Below are positions 5,028 to 11,035 of a stretch of 20,735 nt of DNA, one piece after another. This DNA comes from a virus. Location of the stretch: positions 1 through 20,735 of IMG/VR virus record IMGVR_UViG_3300043464_001968. The stretch is one strand, 5' to 3'. Position 1 is the first letter of the stretch. The number at the start of each line of letters is the position of its first letter. A program made the position numbers and the translations under genes. Below the pieces are notes generated by a model. The model did not search any database. It was not told the origin of the DNA and saw only the letters and a program-made list of their open reading frames with translations.

Positions 5028-5294
5028 ATGACCCCGATCGCCCGATACCAAACCCTAGCCACCCGCCACGCCTTCCGCGGTTGCGACCCGCTCACCCAGC
5101 CGATCGTCCACGCGATCGCCGGGGGCCGGGAGATGCCGGAGGAGTTTGCCATCCTCGACACCTATTACGACATCGGTGCCCCCGAGGTGGAGCAGCGGTG
5201 CGAGACGATCCGCGATGAGGTCCGCCGGATAACCAGTGCCGCCGGAATCCCCATGGCCCGCACGTTCACCATGATCGACGGAGGTGCCGCATGA
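5028..5294 (+). CDS. Unknown 88-aa protein, first gene of the P2 operon
   Basis: Not recognised. ATG 5028 follows CACAACCAGGAG with a 6-nt gap, and P2 lies about 50 bp upstream. The stop overlaps the Prim-Pol start as ATGA (5291-5294), so the two products are probably made together. The protein is mostly helical (RYQTLATRHAFRG, EFAILDTYYDIGAPEVEQRCETIRDEVRRITSAAGIP) without a known motif. Coupling to a primase-type gene suggests a replication accessory or an early factor, by context only. Confidence 0.78.
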   Translation: MTPIARYQTLATRHAFRGCDPLTQPIVHAIAGGREMPEEFAILDTYYDIGAPEVEQRCETIRDEVRRITSAAGIPMARTFTMIDGGAA

Positions 5295-5782
5295 CCCCCG
5301 ACATCATCGCCCTCGCCGCCGCCGGTTGCCGATTCATCCGCGTCGCCCGCCGGGAGAAACGCCCGCTCGGCTCGGCTTGGCAAACCCGCAGCACGGACAA
5401 CCCGGCCGACGTGGCCGCGTGGATCCGCTCCGGCTCCAACGTGGGCATCCTGCTCGGCGAGCCGTCGGGCGTTGTCGACGTTGAATACGACTCCCCCGAC
5501 GGGCTCCAGGAGCTTGCCGCCTACGGGATAACCGACCTTCACACGCCGACCTGGCGGTCGGCCCGCGGGGAGCACCGACTATTCCGTTGGGAACCGTGGA
5601 TGCCGCCGACGGCCGTCGTGAAACTTGGGGCTATCGAAATACGGATTGGCGGTCGGGCCGCCCAATCGGTGCTCCCGCCGTCGGTCCACCCGACGGGCGT
5701 GGCATATGAATGGACAACCAGCCCGGCGGAAGTGGGAATCGCCCACTTTCCCGCCCAGCTACTGGCGGGAGCACTGGCATGA
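5291..5782 (+). CDS. Standalone Prim-Pol domain (bifunctional DNA primase/polymerase N-terminal family)
   Basis: Prim-Pol (AEP-type) domains make primers and extend DNA in phage and plasmid replication. The pattern is clear: an N-terminal GCRFIRVARREKRPLGSAWQ segment, VAAWIRSGSNVGILLGEPSGVVDVEYDS (acidic residues D63 and E65 in the catalytic strand, with D67 nearby), RGEHRLFR (H96), and RIGGRAAQSVLPPSVHPTGVAYEW. At 163 aa it is just this domain; related phage proteins usually fuse it to a helicase or continue for several hundred residues. The catalytic strand reads DVEYD rather than the common DxD, so activity is likely but not certain. The gene is coupled on both sides by ATGA overlaps. Confidence 0.85.
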   Translation: MTPDIIALAAAGCRFIRVARREKRPLGSAWQTRSTDNPADVAAWIRSGSNVGILLGEPSGVVDVEYDSPDGLQELAAYGITDLHTPTWRSARGEHRLFRWEPWMPPTAVVKLGAIEIRIGGRAAQSVLPPSVHPTGVAYEWTTSPAEVGIAHFPAQLLAGALA

Positions 5783-6024
5783 TCCGCGACGCCGTCCGGG
5801 CACTTCTCGCCGTCGTCGTTATGGCGATCGCCGCCGCTCTACTTATAGAGACGCGATTCCACCTGGCGGCGATCGACACGGCCCACCGGGCAGCCATTGA
5901 CATACGTCAATCGGCCACACAACCAATGGCCCCACAACCAGTAGCCGCGGAGCCGGCCCCGCTTCGCCGGCTTGGACGGGCAACCCTAGACCTGGCTGAC
6001 GCCGCCGTCGGTCTCTTGCGGTGA
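5779..6024 (+). CDS. Small single-pass membrane protein, 81 aa
   Basis: ATG 5779 overlaps the Prim-Pol stop (ATGA). Residues 6-24 (VRALLAVVVMAIAAALLIE) form a signal-anchor or transmembrane helix. A helical stretch follows, then a Pro/Gln-rich linker (ATQPMAPQPVAAEPAP) and a short amphipathic C-terminal helix. The CACAACCA word of the upstream leaders appears inside this linker. The 3' end overlaps the end of the convergent gene by 39 bp. It could be an early membrane-interaction or superinfection-exclusion protein; the sequence alone does not decide. Confidence 0.7.
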   Translation: MIRDAVRALLAVVVMAIAAALLIETRFHLAAIDTAHRAAIDIRQSATQPMAPQPVAAEPAPLRRLGRATLDLADAAVGLLR

Positions 6025-6387
6025 GTCGGCGATCGACCGCCCCATCGCCCGCAGGATCGACCGCCACGGCCGCGACGGCCACCACAGATCGAGTAGCACC
6101 ACCCCGATAGCCGAGGTCGTGCCGCCCAGTACCACGTCCCACAGCGGCCCGGACCCGTGACGTGCTTCCCACTGCTCGCGGACCTGGCTCCGCATTAGCG
6201 TGAGGGCATGGCCGACCGACGCATGATGCCGCCCGCCCCCGGCTTCGGCGTCCTCTAGGTGATTGTGCGGCCAGTGCCGAATCGCCAGCCTGGTGAGCTG
6301 GTCGACCCGCCAGACTTCGGCATAGGTGACACGCGACCCCAACCGGTAGCGGACGTGCGCTTGTAGTTGGGCGATCGCTTCGTTCAC
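5986..6387 (-). CDS. Unknown 133-aa protein with possible membrane segment, last gene of the late operon
   Basis: The start is GTG 6387, 4 nt after the preceding stop at 6392, with only a weak GGCGGTG ribosome-binding site. The N-terminal 80 residues are soluble-looking and His/Arg-rich (VRYRLGSRVTYAEVWRVDQLTRLAIRHWPHNHLED). Residues about 82-104 (LWDVVLGGTTSAIGVVLLDLWWP) could cross the membrane. The C-terminal end is antisense to the last 39 bp of the rightward arm. It sits in the lysis-type cluster, so an accessory lysis or membrane role is possible. Function is unassigned. Confidence 0.62.
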   Translation of the reverse strand: MNEAIAQLQAHVRYRLGSRVTYAEVWRVDQLTRLAIRHWPHNHLEDAEAGGGRHHASVGHALTLMRSQVREQWEARHGSGPLWDVVLGGTTSAIGVVLLDLWWPSRPWRSILRAMGRSIADSPQETDGGVSQV

Positions 6388-6391
6388 GTCG

Positions 6392-6601
6392 TCACCGCCG
6401 GGGTGGGCACGTTCCGGAGACGCACGTCGTGCCGGACTTCACCGGCACCGGCACCGGCGGCTTCGCCGCCAGCTCCTCGAGGATCGACGCCCTGGCGGCC
6501 GACACCGCAGCCGCAGCCCTCGCGGGCTCGGTCGCGATCCGCTGGTGATCGGCAGATAGCCAAACGAGTATCGAAATAACCCACCGCCAGAGGATGCTCA
6601 C
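6392..6601 (-). CDS. Small membrane-anchored protein, 69 aa
   Basis: The start is GTG 6601, overlapping the upstream stop as GTGA; an in-frame ATG further upstream would overlap the previous gene for about 40 bp. Residues 2-15 (SILWRWVISILVWL) are hydrophobic and probably anchor the N-terminus. An Ala-rich helix (ARAAAAVSAARASILEELAA) and a Pro-rich tail with two Cys (PPVPVPVKSGTTCVSGTC) follow. The layout of short anchor, helix and Pro-rich tail resembles spanin-like or Rz-type lysis accessories, but there is no specific match and no lipobox. Confidence 0.6.
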   Translation of the reverse strand: MSILWRWVISILVWLSADHQRIATEPARAAAAVSAARASILEELAAKPPVPVPVKSGTTCVSGTCPPRR

Positions 6602-6849
6602 GGCTTCACCTCGTCGAGTTTCCTCCAGATCGCCATACACGCGACCGCACCGACGACCGACAGCACCAGGCCAGCCGGCCGGTAGTGGTCACCGCTCACG
6701 AGAGAACCGGCCAGACCGCCGGCCACGGACCCGGCAACCCCGACGGCGATCGTCTGCCACCGGCTTGTTGGCTTTACCGGCGGCCACAACCATTCGGCGA
6801 TTGAGCCGGCGATGAAACCGAACATGAGCCATACGATGATCGAAAACAT
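6598..6849 (-). CDS. GlsB/YeaQ/YmgE-family small membrane protein
   Basis: This 83-aa protein has three predicted transmembrane helices (about residues 3-22, 32-52 and 58-76). Its Gly-rich pattern FGFIAGSIAEWLWP, then VGVAGSVAGGLAGSL, then LSVVGAVACMAIWRKL is typical of the transglycosylase-associated/GlsB family of stress-response membrane proteins. ATG 6849 overlaps the upstream stop (TGATG) and has GGAGGG 8 nt upstream; the longer upstream frame runs antisense through non-coding codons. In a phage lysis region such a protein could serve as a holin or as a modifier of the host membrane. The family match is good; the phage role is inference. Confidence 0.78.
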   Translation of the reverse strand: MFSIIVWLMFGFIAGSIAEWLWPPVKPTSRWQTIAVGVAGSVAGGLAGSLVSGDHYRPAGLVLSVVGAVACMAIWRKLDEVKP

Positions 6850-7109
6850 CACCAGCCCTCCGCATGACATACGAGTGATCGGTCCGAACAATGGGCGGCC
6901 GCGTATTGCTGCTCGACCGGCCGCGGTGCCGGCTCGGCGAACACCGTCATCCACAACCCCATTTTCGCCAGCCGCGAAATCAGTTTGATGAACGGGCGTT
7001 GCGGCCGCGGGTTGAATGGATTCACCGGGTCGAAGCCTGGCACACTGGCGGCCAGATAACCGGCCACGAGACAGCCGAGACATGAGAGAACGATGCCGCG
7101 TTTGGTCAT
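6849..7109 (-). CDS. Small protein with N-terminal membrane segment, 86 aa
   Basis: ATG 7109 gives MTKRG followed by a hydrophobic segment (IVLSCLGCLVAGYLAASV, residues 6-23). An alternative GTG at 7121 would overlap the preceding stop (GTGA) and add four residues. After the segment come a Pro/Phe-rich stretch (GFDPVNPFNPRPQRPF), a helix and a Cys/His-containing tail (AAAHCSDRSLVCHAEGW). The lipobox-like VLSC is not a good match. No family is recognised. It lies between the papain-like peptidase and the GlsB-type protein, all with overlapping stops and starts, so co-expression is expected. Confidence 0.65.
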   Translation of the reverse strand: MTKRGIVLSCLGCLVAGYLAASVPGFDPVNPFNPRPQRPFIKLISRLAKMGLWMTVFAEPAPRPVEQQYAAAHCSDRSLVCHAEGW

Positions 7110-7117
7110 GACAACAC

Positions 7118-8266
7118 TCACAGGGCGAGGTAGTGATTGACGGACGGCGACTTCGCCGCGTCGGTCGGGGCCGGGGCTGGGGCCGGCTGCAGCCAGCCGG
7201 CGTGATCGAGGTCGCGGTACTTGAAGCCGTCGACCGAACCGATGACGAAGGAATCGCCTTGGGCGAGGATCGCTTCCGCGTCTTGGCGGGAGATCCAGAA
7301 CGAGCCGTCCGGCTGGTCGGATGGATGCTTATTGCCCCCGACGTAGTTCGACCACGAGTTGAGCACCAGCACGCCGTCCCGCGGATTCTTCATTGGCGAT
7401 GAAGAACCAGCCGCGTTGTTCTTGGCGTACTTCACCGCAACGATCACCATGCAGTGATTCCAGGTTCCGGCCCGCCGACAGAACCCATCCGAATCCCGAT
7501 CGCCACTGGCAAATCCGACGTTGCTGCAAATCGGCACGCACATGCCCGACTCTAAGGCGGACACAAGCGACGCCCAATCCTCACAGAGAGCCACGGCCCT
7601 CGCGGTGTGCTCGCGGCCCAGCTTCGCGAGCGAGGGTGGCACTCCGTATGCACCCCACTGCCGAGAGCGGTCGATTGAGTAGGTCGTGAGGTCGATGTCG
7701 CCGTAGACCTGGCGATAGAGGATCCCGCCGACCGTCTGGTCCTTGCACCGCCCCGACACCCAGCGGGCCGCAGCACCGCCGTAGGAGCCGTCGGAGAACC
7801 CAGCGTTGGTGACCGGCGGCATCCGGCCGGCGGTCCTCGACCCGCCGTAGATTGGCTCGGTCGCCACGATCAGCGGGCATTCAGCCAACCCGCCAGCGAC
7901 GTGATCGACACACTGGCCGATGTACGACCCCATAGCCCAGCCGAAAGAGACGCACGTCCCGGCGCTACCCTGGTTCCACGGCCCGAATGGCTTGCCGTAC
8001 TTCTGCCGGTGGCACCGGTCGGCGAACCGGTAAAGGTAGGCATCGTGCCCCTTCGCCCCGGCGATGACCTCGGCCCCGGCCTGGCGGAATAGCGGCTGGT
8101 CCAGCTCGCGAAGGAACTCCCGCGTGCCTTCCGGGTTCGCGACGTAACCGAAGTTTGTTTCGACGCGGTCAGCCAGCCGCGAGACGTACCGCGAGACGAT
8201 CGTCCCAAGCACCGCCGCGAACACGACGAACGCGATCGCAGACCACGACCAATCACTTCGCCGCAT
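7118..8266 (-). CDS. Membrane-anchored papain-like (C1 family) cysteine peptidase
   Basis: ATG 8266 gives 382 aa with an N-terminal anchor (residues about 8-26, SAIAFVVFAAVLGTIVS). The catalytic elements of C1 peptidases are all present: Gln99 of the oxyanion hole and Cys105 in NQGSAGTCVSFGWA, His271 in WNHCMVIVAVKY, and Asn303 in VLNSWSNYVGG. Spacing fits the papain fold, and many extra Cys could form disulfides outside the membrane. The C-terminus has an Ala/Pro linker and a short tail. The gene overlaps its upstream neighbour by 14 nt and is coupled to the small membrane genes downstream. A papain-like enzyme beside a holin-like gene suggests a lysis or envelope-degrading role, possibly against a proteinaceous envelope. 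No muramidase or amidase is present in the window. Confidence 0.85.
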   Translation of the reverse strand: MRRSDWSWSAIAFVVFAAVLGTIVSRYVSRLADRVETNFGYVANPEGTREFLRELDQPLFRQAGAEVIAGAKGHDAYLYRFADRCHRQKYGKPFGPWNQGSAGTCVSFGWAMGSYIGQCVDHVAGGLAECPLIVATEPIYGGSRTAGRMPPVTNAGFSDGSYGGAAARWVSGRCKDQTVGGILYRQVYGDIDLTTYSIDRSRQWGAYGVPPSLAKLGREHTARAVALCEDWASLVSALESGMCVPICSNVGFASGDRDSDGFCRRAGTWNHCMVIVAVKYAKNNAAGSSSPMKNPRDGVLVLNSWSNYVGGNKHPSDQPDGSFWISRQDAEAILAQGDSFVIGSVDGFKYRDLDHAGWLQPAPAPAPTDAAKSPSVNHYLAL

Positions 8267-8807
8267 TGGTGGCAGCCCTCCCCAAATCGCGATACGCCGC
8301 AACCCACGCCGTCCGCTGCTCGGCGGTCAGCGGCCCGCCGTCGGTGCCCACGGCGTCCTCGAGGTACTTGGCGATCGCGTCCCGTGCTGCCGGCTGCCGG
8401 TCGCCAATCGAAATACCCCGGCAGCGGAGAATCCTGGTCCGCTTCCGCAGCTCATCCACGCCGATGCCGGTGGAGAGATAGCCGTCTGGCTGGCCGGACG
8501 AAAACTCGATCTCGTCGGCCAGCTCCGAACACATAGCACCGATGAGGGCCGCGTCCTCACTGGCCGTCTCTCCGGCGAACAATCCGGCCAACGACAGCGG
8601 GCCGGCGTCGGGGGCGGGAGTCGGGCCGGGGGCGGGAGACTCCGACGGCCCGAGACCATACGCGACGGCCGCGGCCACCAGGGCGATGCCGGCGTAGTGG
8701 CGGGGCGTGAGTTTGGCGGCGGCGGCCCTGGCCTTCTCGGCCAACGGCTGGAGGTGAGGCCAGCCCCAGGCTGCCACCGCTGCGATTATGAGAAGCGTAG
8801 GAATCAT
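8253..8807 (-). CDS. Membrane protein of 184 aa, unknown
   Basis: ATG 8807 overlaps the preceding stop (ATGA). Two hydrophobic segments occur at residues about 3-18 (PTLLIIAAVAAWGWPH) and 38-52 (YAGIALVAAAVAYGLG), followed by a Pro/Ala linker (SESPAPGPTPAPDAGP). A soluble domain of about 110 residues (LAGLFAGETASEDAALIGAMCSELADEIEF through TAEQRTAWVAAYRDLGRAA) completes the protein. I do not recognise the soluble domain. Placement between the holin-like gene and the papain-like peptidase suggests a membrane partner of the lysis cluster. Confidence 0.75.
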   Translation of the reverse strand: MIPTLLIIAAVAAWGWPHLQPLAEKARAAAAKLTPRHYAGIALVAAAVAYGLGPSESPAPGPTPAPDAGPLSLAGLFAGETASEDAALIGAMCSELADEIEFSSGQPDGYLSTGIGVDELRKRTRILRCRGISIGDRQPAARDAIAKYLEDAVGTDGGPLTAEQRTAWVAAYRDLGRAATNAAK

Positions 8808-9178
8808 GCGAGCCTCACGAGTGGTAGGAGTTGCTCGATCGCCCCGGACGCGAGGGCGAGCACCAGGAGCCGGACGGGCCCGCGAGCCAGCCCCCATAGC
8901 GGCCAGAGCACCAGCGGCACGCATCGGTCGGCCACCGCGTCGAAGAGGGCGGCCACGCCGTCAAGCACCGCGGCCTTCTTCTCCTCGCCCGTCATGCCGA
9001 CCACGTCGTCATAGAGGGAGACGGCCATCCGGAGGAACGCGACCAGCAGTTCACCGAACTCGGCCCACGTCAGCCCGTCAGCAGCGGCAGACTTGGCCGA
9101 CTCAACGAACGCATGAAGTTTCACGAGGACGCCGCCGGGGGTGTTGGCCGCAGCCGCGGCCGGTGCTTCTGCGATCAT
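8804..9178 (-). CDS. Holin-like or membrane-associated 124-aa protein
   Basis: ATG 9178 follows the preceding stop by 2 nt. The N-terminal half is helical (GGVLVKLHAFVESAKSAAADGLTWAEFGELLVAFLRMAVSLYDDV). MTGEEKKAAVLDGVAALFDAVADRCVPLVLWPLWGLARGPVRLLVLALASGAIEQLLPLV then gives an amphipathic helix and two hydrophobic stretches, a layout seen in some phage holin-type proteins. Context supports lysis: it is followed by small membrane genes and an exported peptidase. No family can be assigned from sequence alone. Confidence 0.62.
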   Translation of the reverse strand: MIAEAPAAAAANTPGGVLVKLHAFVESAKSAAADGLTWAEFGELLVAFLRMAVSLYDDVVGMTGEEKKAAVLDGVAALFDAVADRCVPLVLWPLWGLARGPVRLLVLALASGAIEQLLPLVRLA

Positions 9179-9180
9179 GG

Positions 9181-9654
9181 CTATGCGTATGTGCCGTTCC
9201 CGACTACGGTGATCTGACCGGCATAGGTTCCAGTGATGCCATTGGCGACCGAAAACGACCCGGTGGCGGTCGAAATGCCGGAGAGGTAGTCGGCAAAATG
9301 AAACTGCCCGCCGACGTTGATTCGCACACCAGTCATTCCGGTAGGTGCCCCGAACTGGACGTACCCTCCAGTCGGCCCGGTCGAGACGTTAACCAGCACT
9401 TCCTTGAGGGTCGTGACTTGTGCGGACCCAGTAGGGCCGAACGCCGAAACCGGGAGACTCAGCGTGCCCCACGTTACGCTTCCTATCCCGGTGGTCGCGA
9501 AAGTCTCCGACCACGCGACGTTGGCTTGGTTTGGCCCAGTGCCGGTTGTGATCGACCGGCTAGACGATTGCGTGTCCGACTTAGACGAACCGCCGTCGTC
9601 AGCCAGCGACCAAGCGACGCGAGTTGCCCCAGCGACCGAAAGTGTGTTTGCCAT
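9181..9654 (-). CDS. Virion-type beta protein, paralogue B of a tandem pair
   Basis: This 157-aa protein is rich in Gly, Thr, Ser and Val and looks all-beta. It shares an ordered set of motifs with its neighbour at 9657-10154: MANTLSVxGxTRxAWxL, SSRSIxxGTGPxQANVA, KEVLVNVxTGPTGG, PTGxTGVRxNVGxQxHxADY and a TGTYxxxxTVxGxGxY end. The middle region (residues about 50-80) differs freely. The two genes are 2 nt apart. The composition and position among late genes suggest a tail-fibre, decoration or adhesion subunit. The family is not recognised, so the call rests on composition and context. Confidence 0.7.
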   Translation of the reverse strand: MANTLSVAGATRVAWSLADDGGSSKSDTQSSSRSITTGTGPNQANVAWSETFATTGIGSVTWGTLSLPVSAFGPTGSAQVTTLKEVLVNVSTGPTGGYVQFGAPTGMTGVRINVGGQFHFADYLSGISTATGSFSVANGITGTYAGQITVVGNGTYA

Positions 9655-9656
9655 GG

Positions 9657-10154
9657 TTAGTAAATGTTTCCATACGAGCCGATGCCAATCACCGTCACGC
9701 CGACGGAGTAGGTGCCGGTGACGTTCGATTTCAGCGTGATTCCAGAAAACGAAGCTCCGACTGCAAGTCCATCGGTATAGTCGGCGAGGTGCATTTGCGA
9801 TCCGACATTCATGCGGACGCCAGTGACTCCCGTCGGGATTCCGACAGTCAGATTCCCACCGGTTGGACCGGTCGCCACGTTCACCAGAACTTCTTTGATT
9901 GCGGTGAATGAAATAAAGCCGTCGTACCCAAAGGATGTGTCGCGATACTCAGCGAGGTCGATGTTCGTCGTGCTCGTTCCGGTCACGCTCACCGTGTCGG
10001 TGATCGCCACGTTTGCTTGGCTCGGCCCGGTGCCATTGGCGATCGACCGGGACGACCGCTGCTCCACCGACCTCGACACCGACCCAATGCTCTGGCTCTC
10101 GGACAGAGTCCACGCCAGCCGAGTGTTTCCGGAAACCGAGAGGGTGTTTGCCAT
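9657..10154 (-). CDS. Virion-type beta protein, paralogue A of a tandem pair
   Basis: A 165-aa homologue of the protein at 9181-9654, with the same N-terminus (MANTLSV) and the same conserved motifs in the same order, but an unrelated central stretch (TGTSTTNIDLAEYRDTSFGYDGF) and a slightly longer C-terminus. ATG 10154 overlaps the preceding stop by one base (TGATG). Base composition is somewhat lower in GC than the genes around it. Two diverged copies in tandem imply duplication followed by divergence, as expected for hetero-oligomeric fibres or decoration proteins. Function is inferred. Confidence 0.7.
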   Translation of the reverse strand: MANTLSVSGNTRLAWTLSESQSIGSVSRSVEQRSSRSIANGTGPSQANVAITDTVSVTGTSTTNIDLAEYRDTSFGYDGFISFTAIKEVLVNVATGPTGGNLTVGIPTGVTGVRMNVGSQMHLADYTDGLAVGASFSGITLKSNVTGTYSVGVTVIGIGSYGNIY

Positions 10155-10387
10155 CAGTGGATCTTCCCTTCCGCGTGGAGTCGTTTTGCTTCGGCGAGCG
10201 TCAGCCCAGCCCGTATGGCAAGGAACTCAAAAAACGTCAGTGGCGTGCGGCCCGATGGCTTCCGACTCGTGATCGCCCCGATCCCAACACGCCGGGACGG
10301 CTCGTAGTGGACGTGCTCGCCGGCATCGCTGGCCGACGCCAGCGGCTCGCGGCCCCTGGCGGTCGATCGAAACAACGAGTCGGTCAT
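10154..10387 (-). CDS. Unknown 77-aa protein
   Basis: ATG 10387 is chosen because the frame further upstream overlaps the preceding gene and the conserved intergenic element. The C-terminal third (LTFFEFLAIRAGLTLAEAKRLHAEGKIH) is helical and resembles a short helix-turn-helix or a peptide-binding motif, while the N-terminal part is polar with several Arg and His. It precedes the pair of virion-like paralogues and overlaps the first by one base. No family is recognised. Confidence 0.6.
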   Translation of the reverse strand: MTDSLFRSTARGREPLASASDAGEHVHYEPSRRVGIGAITSRKPSGRTPLTFFEFLAIRAGLTLAEAKRLHAEGKIH

Positions 10388-10402
10388 GCAGTGCCCTCTA
10401 CC

Positions 10403-10421
10403 ACCATTGTACGGGTGTTCA
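10403..10421 (-). promoter_or_regulatory. Conserved intergenic element, copy A
   Basis: Read on the minus strand, a TGA stop codon runs into ACACCCGTACAATGG, about 15 bp before the ATG at 10387. The same arrangement, TGA followed by CACCCGTACACTATCC, occurs at 12445-12462 before the gene at 12429. TACAAT could be a -10 hexamer, but no good -35 lies 16-18 bp upstream. Confidence 0.45.
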
Positions 10422-11027
10422 CTGGCCCTCTCGGTCCATGACTTCATACAAGCAAGCGGCATATCCGGCGATGTCGACCGGGCCGTCGATCGTGGCATTC
10501 GGCCCCCGGAATCGCGCGATCTTGTCGAGGATCATGATCGTGGCCCAATCCGCTTCGGTGAGCGGTCGTTTCAGCACGTCGGAGAACGCCGCGTTGACCA
10601 TCCCGATGGTCCGGGCGAAGTGATGCTTCGGCCCGCCGTACTTCGGGCGACGGTCGCGGATCACTTCGGCGGTCCTCGAGCACAACTGCTCCGCGGGAGT
10701 CTGCTCCGGCTCCGGCCGATCGCCGCTGGCACCGTAAACCCGCCGGGTGATCGGCTCGCCGTCCGGGGCTATCTGGTCCCGCTTGTATTTCTCCCACGCC
10801 GCAGCGATCGCCGCTCCACTCGCCGCACCATCCGCCACGCCGCTCGACCTTGTTGCCTCCAGCATCCGTTCCCTTTCTCGTACGAGTCTCATGCAATGGG
10901 CCGCCAGGTTCCCCGACGTGCCGCACCATTGGCCCTGGAATCGACGGGCGTCACGCACGACCGTCGCGATGTATTCGTCGGTGAGTGGTTCGCGATACGA
11001 AACCTCTGCCGAAGTTTCTAAGGGCAT
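10419..11027 (-). CDS. Phage protein with DUF6378-like C-terminal domain
   Basis: Residues about 120-200 (CSRTAEVIRDRRPKYGGPKHHFARTIGMVNAAFSDVLKRPLTEADWATIMILDKIARFRG then DGPVDIAGYAACLYEV) match DUF6378, a domain common in tailed phages with the signature of a YG-H/F-R region followed by LDK-AR and D-AGYA. The N-terminal part is helical and Arg-rich. ATG 11027 gives 202 aa; GTG 11039 overlaps the preceding stop (GTGA) and is an alternative. The conserved Arg/His/Asp set hints at an all-alpha nucleotide-binding or hydrolase-type fold, but no activity is established. Confidence 0.78.
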   Translation of the reverse strand: MPLETSAEVSYREPLTDEYIATVVRDARRFQGQWCGTSGNLAAHCMRLVRERERMLEATRSSGVADGAASGAAIAAAWEKYKRDQIAPDGEPITRRVYGASGDRPEPEQTPAEQLCSRTAEVIRDRRPKYGGPKHHFARTIGMVNAAFSDVLKRPLTEADWATIMILDKIARFRGPNATIDGPVDIAGYAACLYEVMDREGQ

Positions 11028-11035
11028 AGGTTTTG

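Noticed and set aside
6000-6100. Bidirectional terminator at the convergent junction
   Set aside because: No stem with a flanking T-run was found on either strand. Only GC-rich coding sequence is present.
8788-9660. 290-aa plus-strand frame
   Set aside because: Arg-rich shadow antisense to two coupled late genes that have coherent starts and stops.
9181-10154. Diversity-generating retroelement acting on the paralogous pair
   Set aside because: No reverse transcriptase gene, no template-repeat/variable-repeat pair and no adenine-biased variation were visible in the window.
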